NCBI GenBank assembly: GCA_964635055.1
Contig: CAZWMT010000017.1
Coordinates: forward strand, 51,113-115,112
Reading direction: 5' to 3'
Length of the DNA stretch: 64,000 bases
Origin: JAEUJM01 sp964635055
GTDB taxonomy: Bacteria; Actinomycetota; Acidimicrobiia; Acidimicrobiales; DATDAH01
In this document: positions 41,824 to 51,047 of the stretch, one piece after another
Layout: each line of letters begins with the position of its first letter
How positions within the stretch are numbered: the first letter of the stretch is position 1
Program-made: the position numbers and the translations under genes
The notes under the pieces: generated by a model
Told to the model about the DNA's origin: nothing
The model's database searches: none
Seen by the model: only the letters and a program-made list of their open reading frames with translations

Positions 41824-44031
41824 ATGGATACCGACCGCTCGCCACGGCTGACCCGCCGGGCCGCGCTGGCGGGCGGCGCGGTGCTGGCCGCCGCCGGCAC
41901 GCTCGACCTGGCGTCGCCCTCGACGGCGAGCGCAGCGGCGATGGTGGCGACCGGCCGCGACCGACGACGGCGCCCGGCCGCGACACCCGCGCCGCTACGG
42001 CTGGACCCCGTGAGCGAGACCGGCGAGCCCTCCCGCTCGTTCGAGCAGCACCTGATCGCCCGCGCCACGTTCGGCTGGACGCCGGCGGTCGAGGCCCAGG
42101 TGCGGTCCGCAGGCTGGCAGGCCTGGCTGGACGGGCAGCTGGATCCGGCGTCGATCGACGACGGGGCCGTCGACGCCGTGCTCGCCGGGTACCGGACGCT
42201 GGCCAACACCAACCAGGCCAACCACGTCATCGCGGACACCGAGGAGGACGGCCTGCGGCTGCTGCGCCGGGAGCTGTCCCATTCCACGTTCCTGCGGGCC
42301 CTGCACAGCAACCGCCAGCTGTACGAGGTGATGGTCGACTTCTGGTCGAACCACTTCAACATCTTCCTCTACGACTCGGGCTACGAGCACCTGATGACGG
42401 TGGACAACCGCACGGTGGCCCGTGCCAACGCCCTCGGCCGGTTCAGCGACCTGCTGGCGGCCAGCGCCCACAGCCCCGCGATGCTCGTGTACCTCGACAA
42501 CGCCCGCAGCAACGCCAACTCCGCCGATGGCGTGAACGAGAACTGGGGCCGCGAGCTGCTCGAGTTGCACACCCTCGGCATCATCGACGGCCAGCACGTG
42601 TACGACGAGGACGACGTGGTCGGCGTGGCCAAGGTGATGTCGGGGTGGTCGGTGAACATCACCAACGACCTCGACATCTTCCGGTTCCGCTCGGCCTGGC
42701 ACCACACCGGGCCGATCTCGCTGCTCGACGGTGCGTGGACGTGCCCGGCCCACGCGGCCACCGACGGCCAGCAGTACGGCGAGAGCCTGCTCTCGTTCCT
42801 CGCCCACCACGAGAGCACCGCCCGCTACGTCTGTTGGAAGCTGGCGAAGCGGTTCGTGTCCGACGACCCGTCGCCGGCGCTGGTGGCCGGCGCGCAGGCC
42901 GTGTACCTGGCCAACGACACGGCCATCGCCCCGGTGCTGCGCCACCTGTTCCACAGCCCCGAGTTCGCGGCCAGCCGTGGCCGCAAGCTGCGGCGGGGCT
43001 TCGAGGTCCTCGCCGCGACCTGCCGGGTGCTGGGAGCGCAGGTCGACCCGGACCCGCTGGGGGACGCGGCCGAGGGCATCCACGGCGAGGGGTGGGGCGC
43101 GTTGTTCCGTCTGGGCCAGCCGCTCTTCGGCCACCGCAACCCCGACGGCTTCAGCGACGACGGCGCCGACTGGCTCAGCGCCGACGGCCTCCTCCGGCGA
43201 TGGGAGATCTGCGGGGCCATCGCCCAGAACTGGTACGAGCCCGACGTCGTCGCCGATCCCCTCGCCCTCGTGCCGGACCCGCCACCGCCCACCGCCGGGA
43301 CACTGCTCGACGCGCTCGCGGCGCGGCTCCTCGGAGCGGTCGACACACCGCCGCCGCACGGCTTCACCGACGTGCCCGCCTCCGCCCACTACGGCCCTGC
43401 GCTCGACTGGGCCCGGGCCGAGGGCGTGGTCACCCCCTACGCGGACGGCACCTTCCGCCCCAAGAAGCCCGTGAAGCGCTCGCAGATCGTCACCATGCTG
43501 TGGCACGCCGAGGGCGACCCCGGCGGATCGCCCGCTCACGGGTTCAGCGACGTGCCCGCCGGCGCGTCCTACGGCCCGGCGCTGAACTGGGCGCGGGCCC
43601 ACGGGGTGGTGGGCGGGTATCCCGACGGCACGTTCCGCCCGAGGAACACGGTGACCCGGGCCCAGGTGGTGATGATGCTGTGGCACGCAGCGGGTGACCC
43701 GCCGGGCTCACCCGCCCACGGTTTCGCCGACGTCGGTCCCACCGCCTGGTACCGGCGGGGGCTCGACTGGGCCGCGGCACAGGGCCTGGTGACGCCGTTC
43801 CCGGGCAACACCTTCCGGCCGGATCGGGAGGTGACCCGCTCGCAGGTGGTCACGATGCTGTACCGCCGTCACTACACGGCGAAGACGCCACTCACCAGCG
43901 CCGAGCGGGCCGCGTTCATCACGTTCCTCGAGGGCGACGAGGACCAGGTGACCTACGACTGGTTCCTGAACTGGAAGGTGCCCGACACCGTCGCCCTCCT
44001 GCTCGCCACCCCCCACTTCCAGCACCGTTGA
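41824..44031 (+). CDS. DUF1800 family Tat-exported protein with inserted SLH repeats
   Basis: A 735-aa protein. Tat-like signal (LTRRAALAGG, residues 9-18). DUF1800 core (about 65-500): HLIARATFGWTP, VDFWSNHFNIFL, ENWGRELLELHTLG and RYVCWKLAKRFV. Three SLH motifs follow (about 512-685; each GF.DVP ... YADGTFRP ... Q.V.MLWH). The typical DUF1800 ending (NWKVPDTVALLLATPHFQHR) comes after them. SLH domains normally anchor proteins to cell-wall polymers. GGAG lies 3 nt before the ATG, closer than normal. Always paired with DUF1501, next gene. Confidence 0.88.
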   Translation: MDTDRSPRLTRRAALAGGAVLAAAGTLDLASPSTASAAAMVATGRDRRRRPAATPAPLRLDPVSETGEPSRSFEQHLIARATFGWTPAVEAQVRSAGWQAWLDGQLDPASIDDGAVDAVLAGYRTLANTNQANHVIADTEEDGLRLLRRELSHSTFLRALHSNRQLYEVMVDFWSNHFNIFLYDSGYEHLMTVDNRTVARANALGRFSDLLAASAHSPAMLVYLDNARSNANSADGVNENWGRELLELHTLGIIDGQHVYDEDDVVGVAKVMSGWSVNITNDLDIFRFRSAWHHTGPISLLDGAWTCPAHAATDGQQYGESLLSFLAHHESTARYVCWKLAKRFVSDDPSPALVAGAQAVYLANDTAIAPVLRHLFHSPEFAASRGRKLRRGFEVLAATCRVLGAQVDPDPLGDAAEGIHGEGWGALFRLGQPLFGHRNPDGFSDDGADWLSADGLLRRWEICGAIAQNWYEPDVVADPLALVPDPPPPTAGTLLDALAARLLGAVDTPPPHGFTDVPASAHYGPALDWARAEGVVTPYADGTFRPKKPVKRSQIVTMLWHAEGDPGGSPAHGFSDVPAGASYGPALNWARAHGVVGGYPDGTFRPRNTVTRAQVVMMLWHAAGDPPGSPAHGFADVGPTAWYRRGLDWAAAQGLVTPFPGNTFRPDREVTRSQVVTMLYRRHYTAKTPLTSAERAAFITFLEGDEDQVTYDWFLNWKVPDTVALLLATPHFQHR

Positions 44032-44041
44032 GGCACCGACC

Positions 44042-45385
44042 ATGACCGCTCAGACCTCAGGCGCCCGGCGCCACCCACCCGCCCGACGGCTCAGCCGGCG
44101 CCGCTTCCTGGCCGGCGCCGGCGCGACCGCGGCCGGGGCGGTGGCCCTGCCGGCGCTGTCGCCCCGGCTGGCCTTCGCCACGCCCGAGGACCCGGCCGCG
44201 GGCGACACCCTGGTGGCGATCTTCCTGCGCGGCGGGGCCGACGGGCTCTCGCTCGTCCCACCGTTCAGCGACACCCCCGGTTACCAGGCGCTCCGGGGCG
44301 CGGGCACGTCGAACGACGTCGCCGTGCCACCGCCGAACCCGGCGGACGTGGCCAACAGCGCGATCGACCTGGGCGTGGTGACGTCGGGCCACCACTTCGG
44401 CCTCCACCCGGCCGCGACGGGGCTGAAGTCGATCTGGGACGCCGGCCACCTCGCCATCGTGCACGCCGCCGGCCTGCCCGCCACCGAGAGCGACACCCGC
44501 AGCCACTTCGACGCCGAGACCTACTGGGAGCGGGCCAGCGCGGATGTAGGGGTCGAGACCGGGTGGTTGGGTCGCCACCTGGCCACCTCGGGCCCCTCGA
44601 GCGGGGTGCCCGGGATCGGCTACGACACCGGCGGCGTCCCCATGAGCCTGCGGGGAGAGCCCCGGGCCATGGGGATGTCGTCCATCGAGGGGTTCCACGT
44701 CGAGGGCTTCAGCGACTCCGAGCGGTCCCAGGCCGCGCTGGGCGCGCTGTACCCCGATGCCACCGGCGACACCCTCATCCAGCAGGGCCACGACACCCTG
44801 GCTGCGGTCGACCAGGTCGTGGCCGCCGACCCGGCGCAGTACGACGAGAACGCCGCCCTCTACCCCACCACGAGGCCCGCCCGCGAGCTGGCCCAGGGAC
44901 TGCGTGAGGTCGCCCAGTTGATCCGTGCAGGCATCGGCCTGCGGGTGGCCTGCCTCGACCTGCCCGGCTGGGACCTGCACGACGACATGGGGCCGGTCAG
45001 CAGCGCCCAGGGCACCCAACGCCTACTGATCCAGGCGCTGTCGGACTCGCTCTGGGCGTTCCACCAGGACCTCGGGCCGCTCATGGACGAGGTGACGGTG
45101 GTGACCATGACCGAATTCGGTCGCACCATCGCCTGCAACGGCAGTGGCGGCACCGACCACGGCCGGGGCACCGCGATGCTCGTGGTGAGCGGCAACGCCT
45201 CGCCCGGCATCCACGGTGACTACCCCACGGGGCCACTGACCGACGGCCCCGAGGACGACCTGGTGGTGGCCAACGACTTCCGTGCCGTCATGGCCGAGGT
45301 GCTCACCAAGCGCCTGGGCAACCCTCACGTCGACCAGGTCTTCCCGGGCTACACGCACACCGGCGACCTCGGCGTGGTCTCCTGA
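44042..45385 (+). CDS. DUF1501 family Tat-exported protein
   Basis: A 447-aa protein with a clear twin-arginine signal (LSRRRFLAGAGATAAG). The DUF1501 pattern is present: LVAIFLRGGADGLSLVPPF, DLPGWDLHDDMG, VVTMTEFGRT and GGTDHGRGTAMLVV, which form the alkaline-phosphatase-like metal centre. It starts 10 nt after the DUF1800 gene with GAGG at 8 nt. The pair is widespread and probably acts outside the cell; activity is unproven. Confidence 0.92.
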   Translation: MTAQTSGARRHPPARRLSRRRFLAGAGATAAGAVALPALSPRLAFATPEDPAAGDTLVAIFLRGGADGLSLVPPFSDTPGYQALRGAGTSNDVAVPPPNPADVANSAIDLGVVTSGHHFGLHPAATGLKSIWDAGHLAIVHAAGLPATESDTRSHFDAETYWERASADVGVETGWLGRHLATSGPSSGVPGIGYDTGGVPMSLRGEPRAMGMSSIEGFHVEGFSDSERSQAALGALYPDATGDTLIQQGHDTLAAVDQVVAADPAQYDENAALYPTTRPARELAQGLREVAQLIRAGIGLRVACLDLPGWDLHDDMGPVSSAQGTQRLLIQALSDSLWAFHQDLGPLMDEVTVVTMTEFGRTIACNGSGGTDHGRGTAMLVVSGNASPGIHGDYPTGPLTDGPEDDLVVANDFRAVMAEVLTKRLGNPHVDQVFPGYTHTGDLGVVS

Positions 45386-45415
45386 TCGCACGCGCATCCC
45401 GCGCCCAGCCGGTGC

Positions 45416-46279
45416 TCAGCTGACGGCGATGAGCACCACTGCGAGGCCGGCGATGATCAGGCCGACGCGTTGCACCGCGCTCACCCGCTCGTGCAGCACC
45501 ACGCGGGCCAGGACCAGCGTGCTGGCCGGGTAGAGCGAGATGATCACGGCCACGAGCACCAGCAGGCCCTCGCTGAACGCCAGCAGCAACAGGGTGTTGG
45601 CGCCCATGTCGAGCACGCCACAGGCGACGACGAGCCCCAACGAGCCCCGCTCGGGGCGGACATCGGTGTGCAGCACCACCGCGACGATCAGCAGGAACGG
45701 GACGGCGACGAGACGGTCGGTGACCAGCGGCCACAGCCCGGCGTCGTCGGACACCGAGTCGAGGGTGATGAACAGCAGCCCGAAGAGCACTCCCGACCCG
45801 ATCCCGGTGAGCACCATCGAGCGACGGGTGGCCCCCGGGGCCGGCCGGTCGAGCTCGGTGTCGTCGGCCGCGGCCGGCCCGTGCTGGCTGACCAAGAGGA
45901 TCGCGGCCATGGCGATCACCACGCCCACCATCGACGGCACCGACGGGCGCTCGCCGCCGAGCAGGCCGACGAACACGGGCAGCGCGGCCGCCGTCAACGC
46001 CGAGATGGGCGCGACCACGCTCATCGCGCCGGCCGCCATCGCCTGGTAGAACGCGGTGATGGCGCCCGCACCCACGACGCCGGCCAGCGCGCCGACCACC
46101 AGGTCGCGCGTGTTGGGCGAGCCTCCCACGAGCGGCACCAACACGATCAACATGAGGCCGCCGACCAGTTGTGAGAGCAGGGTCACCCGGATGGCCGGGG
46201 CCCGGCGCGCCGCGAGGCTGCCGCAGAAGTCACCGGCCCCGTAGGAGACCGCGCCGAAGAAGGCCAGGAGGATCGCCAT
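45416..46279 (-). CDS. EamA/DMT family transporter
   Basis: A 287-aa, ten-helix transporter with two EamA repeats (AILLAFFGAVSYGAGDFCGSLAARR; the second after about residue 150, with PASTLVLARVVLHERVSAVQR). The substrate is unknown. It is convergent with the DUF1501 gene. The ATG at 46279 is preferred because the first membrane helix begins there. Confidence 0.88.
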   Translation of the reverse strand: MAILLAFFGAVSYGAGDFCGSLAARRAPAIRVTLLSQLVGGLMLIVLVPLVGGSPNTRDLVVGALAGVVGAGAITAFYQAMAAGAMSVVAPISALTAAALPVFVGLLGGERPSVPSMVGVVIAMAAILLVSQHGPAAADDTELDRPAPGATRRSMVLTGIGSGVLFGLLFITLDSVSDDAGLWPLVTDRLVAVPFLLIVAVVLHTDVRPERGSLGLVVACGVLDMGANTLLLLAFSEGLLVLVAVIISLYPASTLVLARVVLHERVSAVQRVGLIIAGLAVVLIAVS

Positions 46280-46410
46280 GGGGACGGTCAGTCTGACCGA
46301 CCCCGCACCGGGTGCCCACGGTCGCGCTCGGTCGACCCCGTGGACAGGGCAGTGAGAACCGGGGGCGGGAGCGTGCTCGCCGACACGCACCGTCGGGCCG
46401 GGAGGAGCTG

Positions 46411-47787
46411 TCAGGCGCGGGTGGTGACGAACTTCACCTTGTCCTTGATGGTCGGGTGGGTCGTCGAGGTGGCCGTGAGGCTGCCCGTCAGGCCGGCCCC
46501 CGCGGGCGCTGCGCTCAGCACGGTGACGACCACCTTGACCTTGGCCTTGGCGCCGGGCGCGATCGCGGCGGGCGTGGTGTAGGTCCCCTGCGTGACGGCG
46601 CCCGTGATGTCGGCGCCGGCGGCGTCGTAGTAGCGGACCCGGAACGCCGCGGTCGACGTCGTGGCCTTGAGGCGGAGGTGCTCCGCGAAGGCGGCGTCGT
46701 TCTGGACGATCACGTTGTAGGTGACCGAGCCACCGCGGGGCGCCGAGCCGGTGCGGGTCTGGCCGGCGCCGTTGGTGTTGTACACGTCCTTGCCCACCAC
46801 GACACCGGTGGCCCCCTTCTTGATCTGGGCGTCGGGGCGGCCGCGGTAGCCGAAGGCCTGTACCCGGATGTTGTTGAGCTCGGCGACGTAGAGATCACCG
46901 CTGGCCTGGTCGACCGCCACCCCCCAGGCATCCCTGAACTGACCCGGCCCGGTGCCCCTGCTGCCCCACGCGCTCACGAAGGTGCCCGTGGCGGTGAACT
47001 TCTGCATGCGATCGTTGCCCAGGTCGACCACGTACACGTTGCCCGCCGCGTCGGTGGCCACACCCTTCGGTCCCTGGAGCTGCCCGGGCGCCGCGCCTTC
47101 CGTGCCCCAGCTGCCCAGGAACGTGCCGGTCGTGCTGAACCGCTGCACCCGGTGGTTGAACGAGTCGGCGACGTACACGGTGCCGCCGTGCACCGTGATC
47201 CCCTCCGGGTTGTCGAACTGGCCGTTGCCGGACCCGCGCGACCCCCACGCGGTGACGAAGGTGCCGCCCGAGGTGAACTTCTGGATCCGCCCGTTTCCGG
47301 CGTCGACCACGTAGACGAAGCCGTCACCGTCGACGGCGATGCCCGTCGGGAACTGGAACTTGCCACCGGTCCCCTGACCCCACTCGCCCCACTCGGTCAC
47401 GAACTCCCCGCCGGCGGTGAACTTCTCGATCCGGTTGCTGTCCACCACGTAGACGAAGCCGTCACCGTCGATGGCGATGCCTTCAGGCGCCGTGAATTCA
47501 CCCGGTCCCTCGCCGTAGGTGCCCCACATGTCGAGGAAGGTGCCGTCGTGGGCGAACCTCTGGACCCGCTGGCCCCAGAGCTCGGTGGTGTAGACGTCGC
47601 CATCGGCGCCGACCGCGACCCACTCGAGCAAGTCGAACTCGCCGGGGTCGTCGCCCCGCACACCTCCCCACATCGTGAGGAACGAGGGTGCCGGCTCCGC
47701 GGCCGCTGCCGGAGCGGCGCCACCCAGCATCGTCAGGCTCAACGCCAGGAGGGTCATGACCGCCACGGCACGCCGCACACTCGTCAT
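46411..47787 (-). CDS. Secreted NHL-repeat beta-propeller protein
   Basis: A 458-aa exported protein (signal peptide about 1-30). Six NHL blades of about 43 residues follow, each with GTF...WG..G.G.GQF..P.GIAVDG.G.VYV.D....R, forming a six-bladed propeller (about 35-320). The last about 130 residues form a beta-sandwich (GSVTYNVIVQNDA, AKVKVVVTV) like a DUF11 or Ig-type domain. NHL propellers bind proteins or ligands; no catalytic motif is present. Confidence 0.88.
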   Translation of the reverse strand: MTSVRRAVAVMTLLALSLTMLGGAAPAAAAEPAPSFLTMWGGVRGDDPGEFDLLEWVAVGADGDVYTTELWGQRVQRFAHDGTFLDMWGTYGEGPGEFTAPEGIAIDGDGFVYVVDSNRIEKFTAGGEFVTEWGEWGQGTGGKFQFPTGIAVDGDGFVYVVDAGNGRIQKFTSGGTFVTAWGSRGSGNGQFDNPEGITVHGGTVYVADSFNHRVQRFSTTGTFLGSWGTEGAAPGQLQGPKGVATDAAGNVYVVDLGNDRMQKFTATGTFVSAWGSRGTGPGQFRDAWGVAVDQASGDLYVAELNNIRVQAFGYRGRPDAQIKKGATGVVVGKDVYNTNGAGQTRTGSAPRGGSVTYNVIVQNDAAFAEHLRLKATTSTAAFRVRYYDAAGADITGAVTQGTYTTPAAIAPGAKAKVKVVVTVLSAAPAGAGLTGSLTATSTTHPTIKDKVKFVTTRA

Positions 47788-47918
47788 GACCTCACGGTCG
47801 CGCTCCTGCGTCGTCGCGCCAGAGGCGAAGGTCACCCGGTCGCAAACCGTGTGTCGCGCGGTGCCCCCACGGGGACGGCCGGTCGGTCGGGGCCGCCCCG
47901 CGTGCCTACGGTCTCCTC

Positions 47919-48779
47919 ATGAGCGAGTCGCCGACGTTCCGCACCGTCCTCTACGAGGTGGCCGATCGCGTGGCCACGATCACGTTGCACCGGCCCGACC
48001 GGCTGAACGCCATCGGCGCGGGAATGCCCCGCGAGCTGCGCCGAGCGGTCGAGCAGGCCGACGCCGATCCCGCGGTGCATGTGATCGTGCTCACCGGTGC
48101 CGGCCGGGCGTTCTGCTCCGGCTACGACCTGCAGGACTACGCCGAGCGCCCCGGCACCAACGCCGGTGTGCAGGACATGCCGTGGGACCCGATGGTCGAC
48201 TTCGCGATGATGTCGCGCAACACCGAGGACTTCCTGTCGCTCTGGCGGGCGACCACCCCCACGATCGCCAAGGTCCGGGGCTTCGCGGTGGCCGGTGGGA
48301 GCGACATCGCCCTCTGCTGCGATCTGGTGGTGATGGCCGAGGACGCCAAGATCGGGTACCCGCCGGCCCGGGTGTGGGGCTGCCCGACCACGGCGATGTG
48401 GGTGTACCGACTGGGCGCCGAGCAGGCCAAGCGCATGCTGTTCACCGGCGACCTGGTGGACGGGCGGGAGGCGGCGGCCATGGGCCTGGTGCTCGAGGCG
48501 GTGCCCGAGGCCGACCTCGACGCACGCGTCGACGCGTTGGCGCGGCGCGTGGCCGGGGTGCCACGGAATCAGCTGATGATGCAGAAGCTGATGGTGAACC
48601 AGGCCATGGAGGCCATGGGGATGCCCGCCACGCAACGCCTGGCGACGCTCTTCGACGGCATCGCCCGTCACACCCCCGAGGGCGTGTGGTTCAAGGAGCG
48701 GGCCGAGGAGGTGGGCTTCAAGCAGGCGGTCCACGAGCGTGACGGCGGCGACCCCATCGCCGAGGGGGTGAGCCGATGA
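47919..48779 (+). CDS. Enoyl-CoA hydratase/isomerase (crotonase) family
   Basis: A 286-aa crotonase-fold protein. The first oxyanion-hole segment is RAFCSGYDLQDY and the second FAVAGGSDIALCCDLVV. The usual Glu pair is not obvious (DIALCCD and IGYPPARVWGCP), so hydratase, isomerase or hydrolase action is open. A TACGGT box with 6-nt gap gives a leaderless start. It overlaps the next gene by 4 nt (ATGA), beginning a five-gene cluster. Confidence 0.88.
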   Translation: MSESPTFRTVLYEVADRVATITLHRPDRLNAIGAGMPRELRRAVEQADADPAVHVIVLTGAGRAFCSGYDLQDYAERPGTNAGVQDMPWDPMVDFAMMSRNTEDFLSLWRATTPTIAKVRGFAVAGGSDIALCCDLVVMAEDAKIGYPPARVWGCPTTAMWVYRLGAEQAKRMLFTGDLVDGREAAAMGLVLEAVPEADLDARVDALARRVAGVPRNQLMMQKLMVNQAMEAMGMPATQRLATLFDGIARHTPEGVWFKERAEEVGFKQAVHERDGGDPIAEGVSR

Positions 48780-49228
48780 TCGGCGACCTCGATGCCGAGC
48801 GGGCGGTCGAGCGCCTGCTGCACACCTACGCCGAGCGCGTCGACGCCGGCGACTTCGCCGGGGTCGGCGCCCTGTTCGGTCACGGTCGCATCGCCACCGA
48901 CGACGGCACCGTGGTGGCCGAGGGCGCGGTTGCGGTCGAGGCCCTGTACCAGGCCACCACCCGTCGCTACGACGACGACGGGACGCCCCACACCAAGCAC
49001 GTCACGACCAACGTGATCATCGACGCCGACCGGGGATCGGTCCGGGCCACGGCCCGCTCGTACTTCACCGTGTTCCAGGGCCTGGCCGACTTCCCGCTGC
49101 AACCGATCATCAGTGGCCGCTACCACGACACGTTCGCCCGCATCGACGGCGTGTGGTGGTTCGAGGAGCGCCGGATGATGCCCGAGCTCTTCGGCGACCT
49201 CAGCCACCACCTGCTCATCGACCTCTGA
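48776..49228 (+). CDS. SnoaL-like protein
   Basis: A 150-aa NTF2/SnoaL-fold protein: RLLHTYAERVDAGDFAGVGALF, then GTPHTKHVTTNVIID and HDTFARIDGVWWFEERR. These pocket residues are typical of small dehydratase/isomerase-like enzymes linked to steroid or aromatic pathways. It starts within the crotonase stop (ATGA) with GGGGGTGAG upstream. Confidence 0.85.
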   Translation: MIGDLDAERAVERLLHTYAERVDAGDFAGVGALFGHGRIATDDGTVVAEGAVAVEALYQATTRRYDDDGTPHTKHVTTNVIIDADRGSVRATARSYFTVFQGLADFPLQPIISGRYHDTFARIDGVWWFEERRMMPELFGDLSHHLLIDL

Positions 49229-49262
49229 TTCCCTTTGAGCCCCGGCGAGGAGCGATCCGATC

Positions 49263-49332
49263 CCACGACGCTCGTTCTGGCCGGCCAGCGTGTCCAATGC
49301 CACGGCGCTCGTTCTGGCCGCGCCAGCGTGTC
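49263..49332. repeat. Imperfect tandem repeat of about 37 bp, two copies
   Basis: Copies at 49263-49294 and 49300-49332 share CCACG-CGCTCGTTCTGGCCG and CCAGCGTGTC. The second continues into a TGTCG/CGACA hairpin. It fills the 176-bp gap before the SDR gene. Confidence 0.75.
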
Positions 49333-49404
49333 GTGTGTGCGACACAGGACCGCGGCCGGAACGGCCGATCGCTGCTGACCGAGCGGCCCCATAGGGTGGC
49401 GACC

Positions 49405-50178
49405 ATGTCGATCAACGATCTGTTCTCCGTGGAAGGCCGGACCGCGCTCGTCACCGGAGGCAGCCGGGGCATCGGCCTCATGATCGCCCGCGGGTTCGTC
49501 GAGGCGGGGGCCACGGTCTACATCTCGTCGCGCAAGGCCGACGTGTGCGAACAGGTGGCAGAGGAGCTCTCGGCCGTCGGGACCTGCGTGGCCCTGCCCG
49601 CCGACCTGGCCACCGAGGACGAGTGCCGCCGCCTCGCCGCCGAGGTGGCCCAGCGCGGGCCGGGCCTCGACATCCTCGTCAACAACGCCGGCGCGAATTG
49701 GGGCGCACCCCTCGAGGACTTCGACGAGGCGGCCTGGGCCCGCGTCCTGGACCTCAACGTGAAGGCCGTGTTCCACCTCACCAAGTTCTGCGTGCCGAGC
49801 CTGCGCGCTGCATCGGCGCCGGGCGTGCCGTCGCGGGTGATCAACATCGGCTCGGTGGACGGCCTGCACGTGCCCACGTTCGACACGTTCTCGTACTCCA
49901 CGTCGAAGGCCGCGGTCCACCACCTCACCAAGGTGATGGCCCGCAAGCTGGCCCCGGAGATCACCGTCAACGCGGTGGCGCCAGGGCCGTTCGAGAGCAA
50001 GATGATGGCCGCCACCCTCGACGCCTTCCGCGACGTGATCGTCGACCAGTGCCCGCTCGGGCGCATCGGTGCGCCCGACGACATGGCCGGCGTGGCCATC
50101 TACCTGGCGTCCCGCGCGGGCGCCTACGTGACCGGCGCGGTGATCCCCGTCGACGGCGGGCTGGTCACCACCATCTGA
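49405..50178 (+). CDS. Short-chain dehydrogenase/reductase
   Basis: A 257-aa classical SDR. NAD(P) site TGGSRGIG, NNAG motif (ILVNNAGANWG), catalytic Ser (INIGSVDG), and YSTSK with Tyr and Lys. The Arg in ISSRKADV may favour NADP. Substrate unknown, but the context suggests a beta-hydroxyacyl-CoA or steroid alcohol. A TAGGGT box ends 7 nt before the ATG. Confidence 0.92.
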   Translation: MSINDLFSVEGRTALVTGGSRGIGLMIARGFVEAGATVYISSRKADVCEQVAEELSAVGTCVALPADLATEDECRRLAAEVAQRGPGLDILVNNAGANWGAPLEDFDEAAWARVLDLNVKAVFHLTKFCVPSLRAASAPGVPSRVINIGSVDGLHVPTFDTFSYSTSKAAVHHLTKVMARKLAPEITVNAVAPGPFESKMMAATLDAFRDVIVDQCPLGRIGAPDDMAGVAIYLASRAGAYVTGAVIPVDGGLVTTI

Positions 50179-50179
50179 G

Positions 50180-51001
50180 ATGACCGAGCTGACCGCGCTG
50201 GCCCCGGGTGTGCACGCCTGGCTCGACCCCGCGCCCGACGTGGGCCACCCCGACGCCGGCGTGGTGGTCGACGAGGACGGCATCACCCTGGTCGACACGC
50301 TCTGCGTGGCGTCCCAATGGGAGCCGTTCGCCGCCGCGGTCGAGGCCCTCGGCCCGCCCATCCGCCGGGTGGTGCTCACGGGCAGCCACCTCCCGTACGT
50401 GGGCGGCACCCGCCGCTTCTGGCGAGCGGCCATGTATGGCACCGCTCAGGCCAGCGCCCACCTCGACCAGCCGGCCCAGCCAGCGGCGCTCCGCCGTCTG
50501 TTCCCGGCGCTGGCCGGTGAGCTCGACGACGAGCTCACCACCCGGCCCGTCAGCCACGTGGTGACCGAGGCCACCTACGTGAGCGGCGCGGTGATGGTCG
50601 TGCCGCTCCGCGGCCAGATGGACGAGAACCTGGTGGCGGTCGTGCCTGGGGCCGACGTGGTCTTCGCGGGCGCGCTGTGCAGCTTCGGGGTGACGCCCCT
50701 GGCCTTCCAGGGCGACCCGGCGGCGTGGGCCGACACCCTGTCGGCGGTGGGCGACCTGGCGTCGGTGATCGTGCCGGGCCACGGGCCGGTGGGTGGCCCT
50801 GACGAGCTGCTGGCCCAGCAGGCCTACCTGTGGGCCTGCGTGGAGGCCGAGGGCGACCCGTCGGCCATCCCGGCGGGCCCCTGGGACCGGTGGCCCGGCC
50901 GCGACTGGGACGAGGTGAACGTGGAGCGGGCCGCCCTGCTGGCCCAGGGCGACACCAGCGTCCCCCGCAGTCTGCTGCGACGCCTGGGCGAAGACGGATG
51001 A
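50180..51001 (+). CDS. MBL-fold protein with degraded metal-binding motif
   Basis: A 273-aa protein with the metallo-beta-lactamase fold (DAGVVVDEDGITLVDTL, VVLTGSHLPYVGG, VIVPGHGPVGG). The usual HxHxDH is replaced by SHLPYVGG, leaving one His; only PGHG remains intact. Zinc-dependent hydrolysis is therefore doubtful. It starts 1 nt after the SDR stop, so it is tightly coupled. Confidence 0.82.
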   Translation: MTELTALAPGVHAWLDPAPDVGHPDAGVVVDEDGITLVDTLCVASQWEPFAAAVEALGPPIRRVVLTGSHLPYVGGTRRFWRAAMYGTAQASAHLDQPAQPAALRRLFPALAGELDDELTTRPVSHVVTEATYVSGAVMVVPLRGQMDENLVAVVPGADVVFAGALCSFGVTPLAFQGDPAAWADTLSAVGDLASVIVPGHGPVGGPDELLAQQAYLWACVEAEGDPSAIPAGPWDRWPGRDWDEVNVERAALLAQGDTSVPRSLLRRLGEDG

Positions 51002-51047
51002 GCACGTGGACCGTTTCATGGGCACGACGGACCAGAAGGAGACGATC

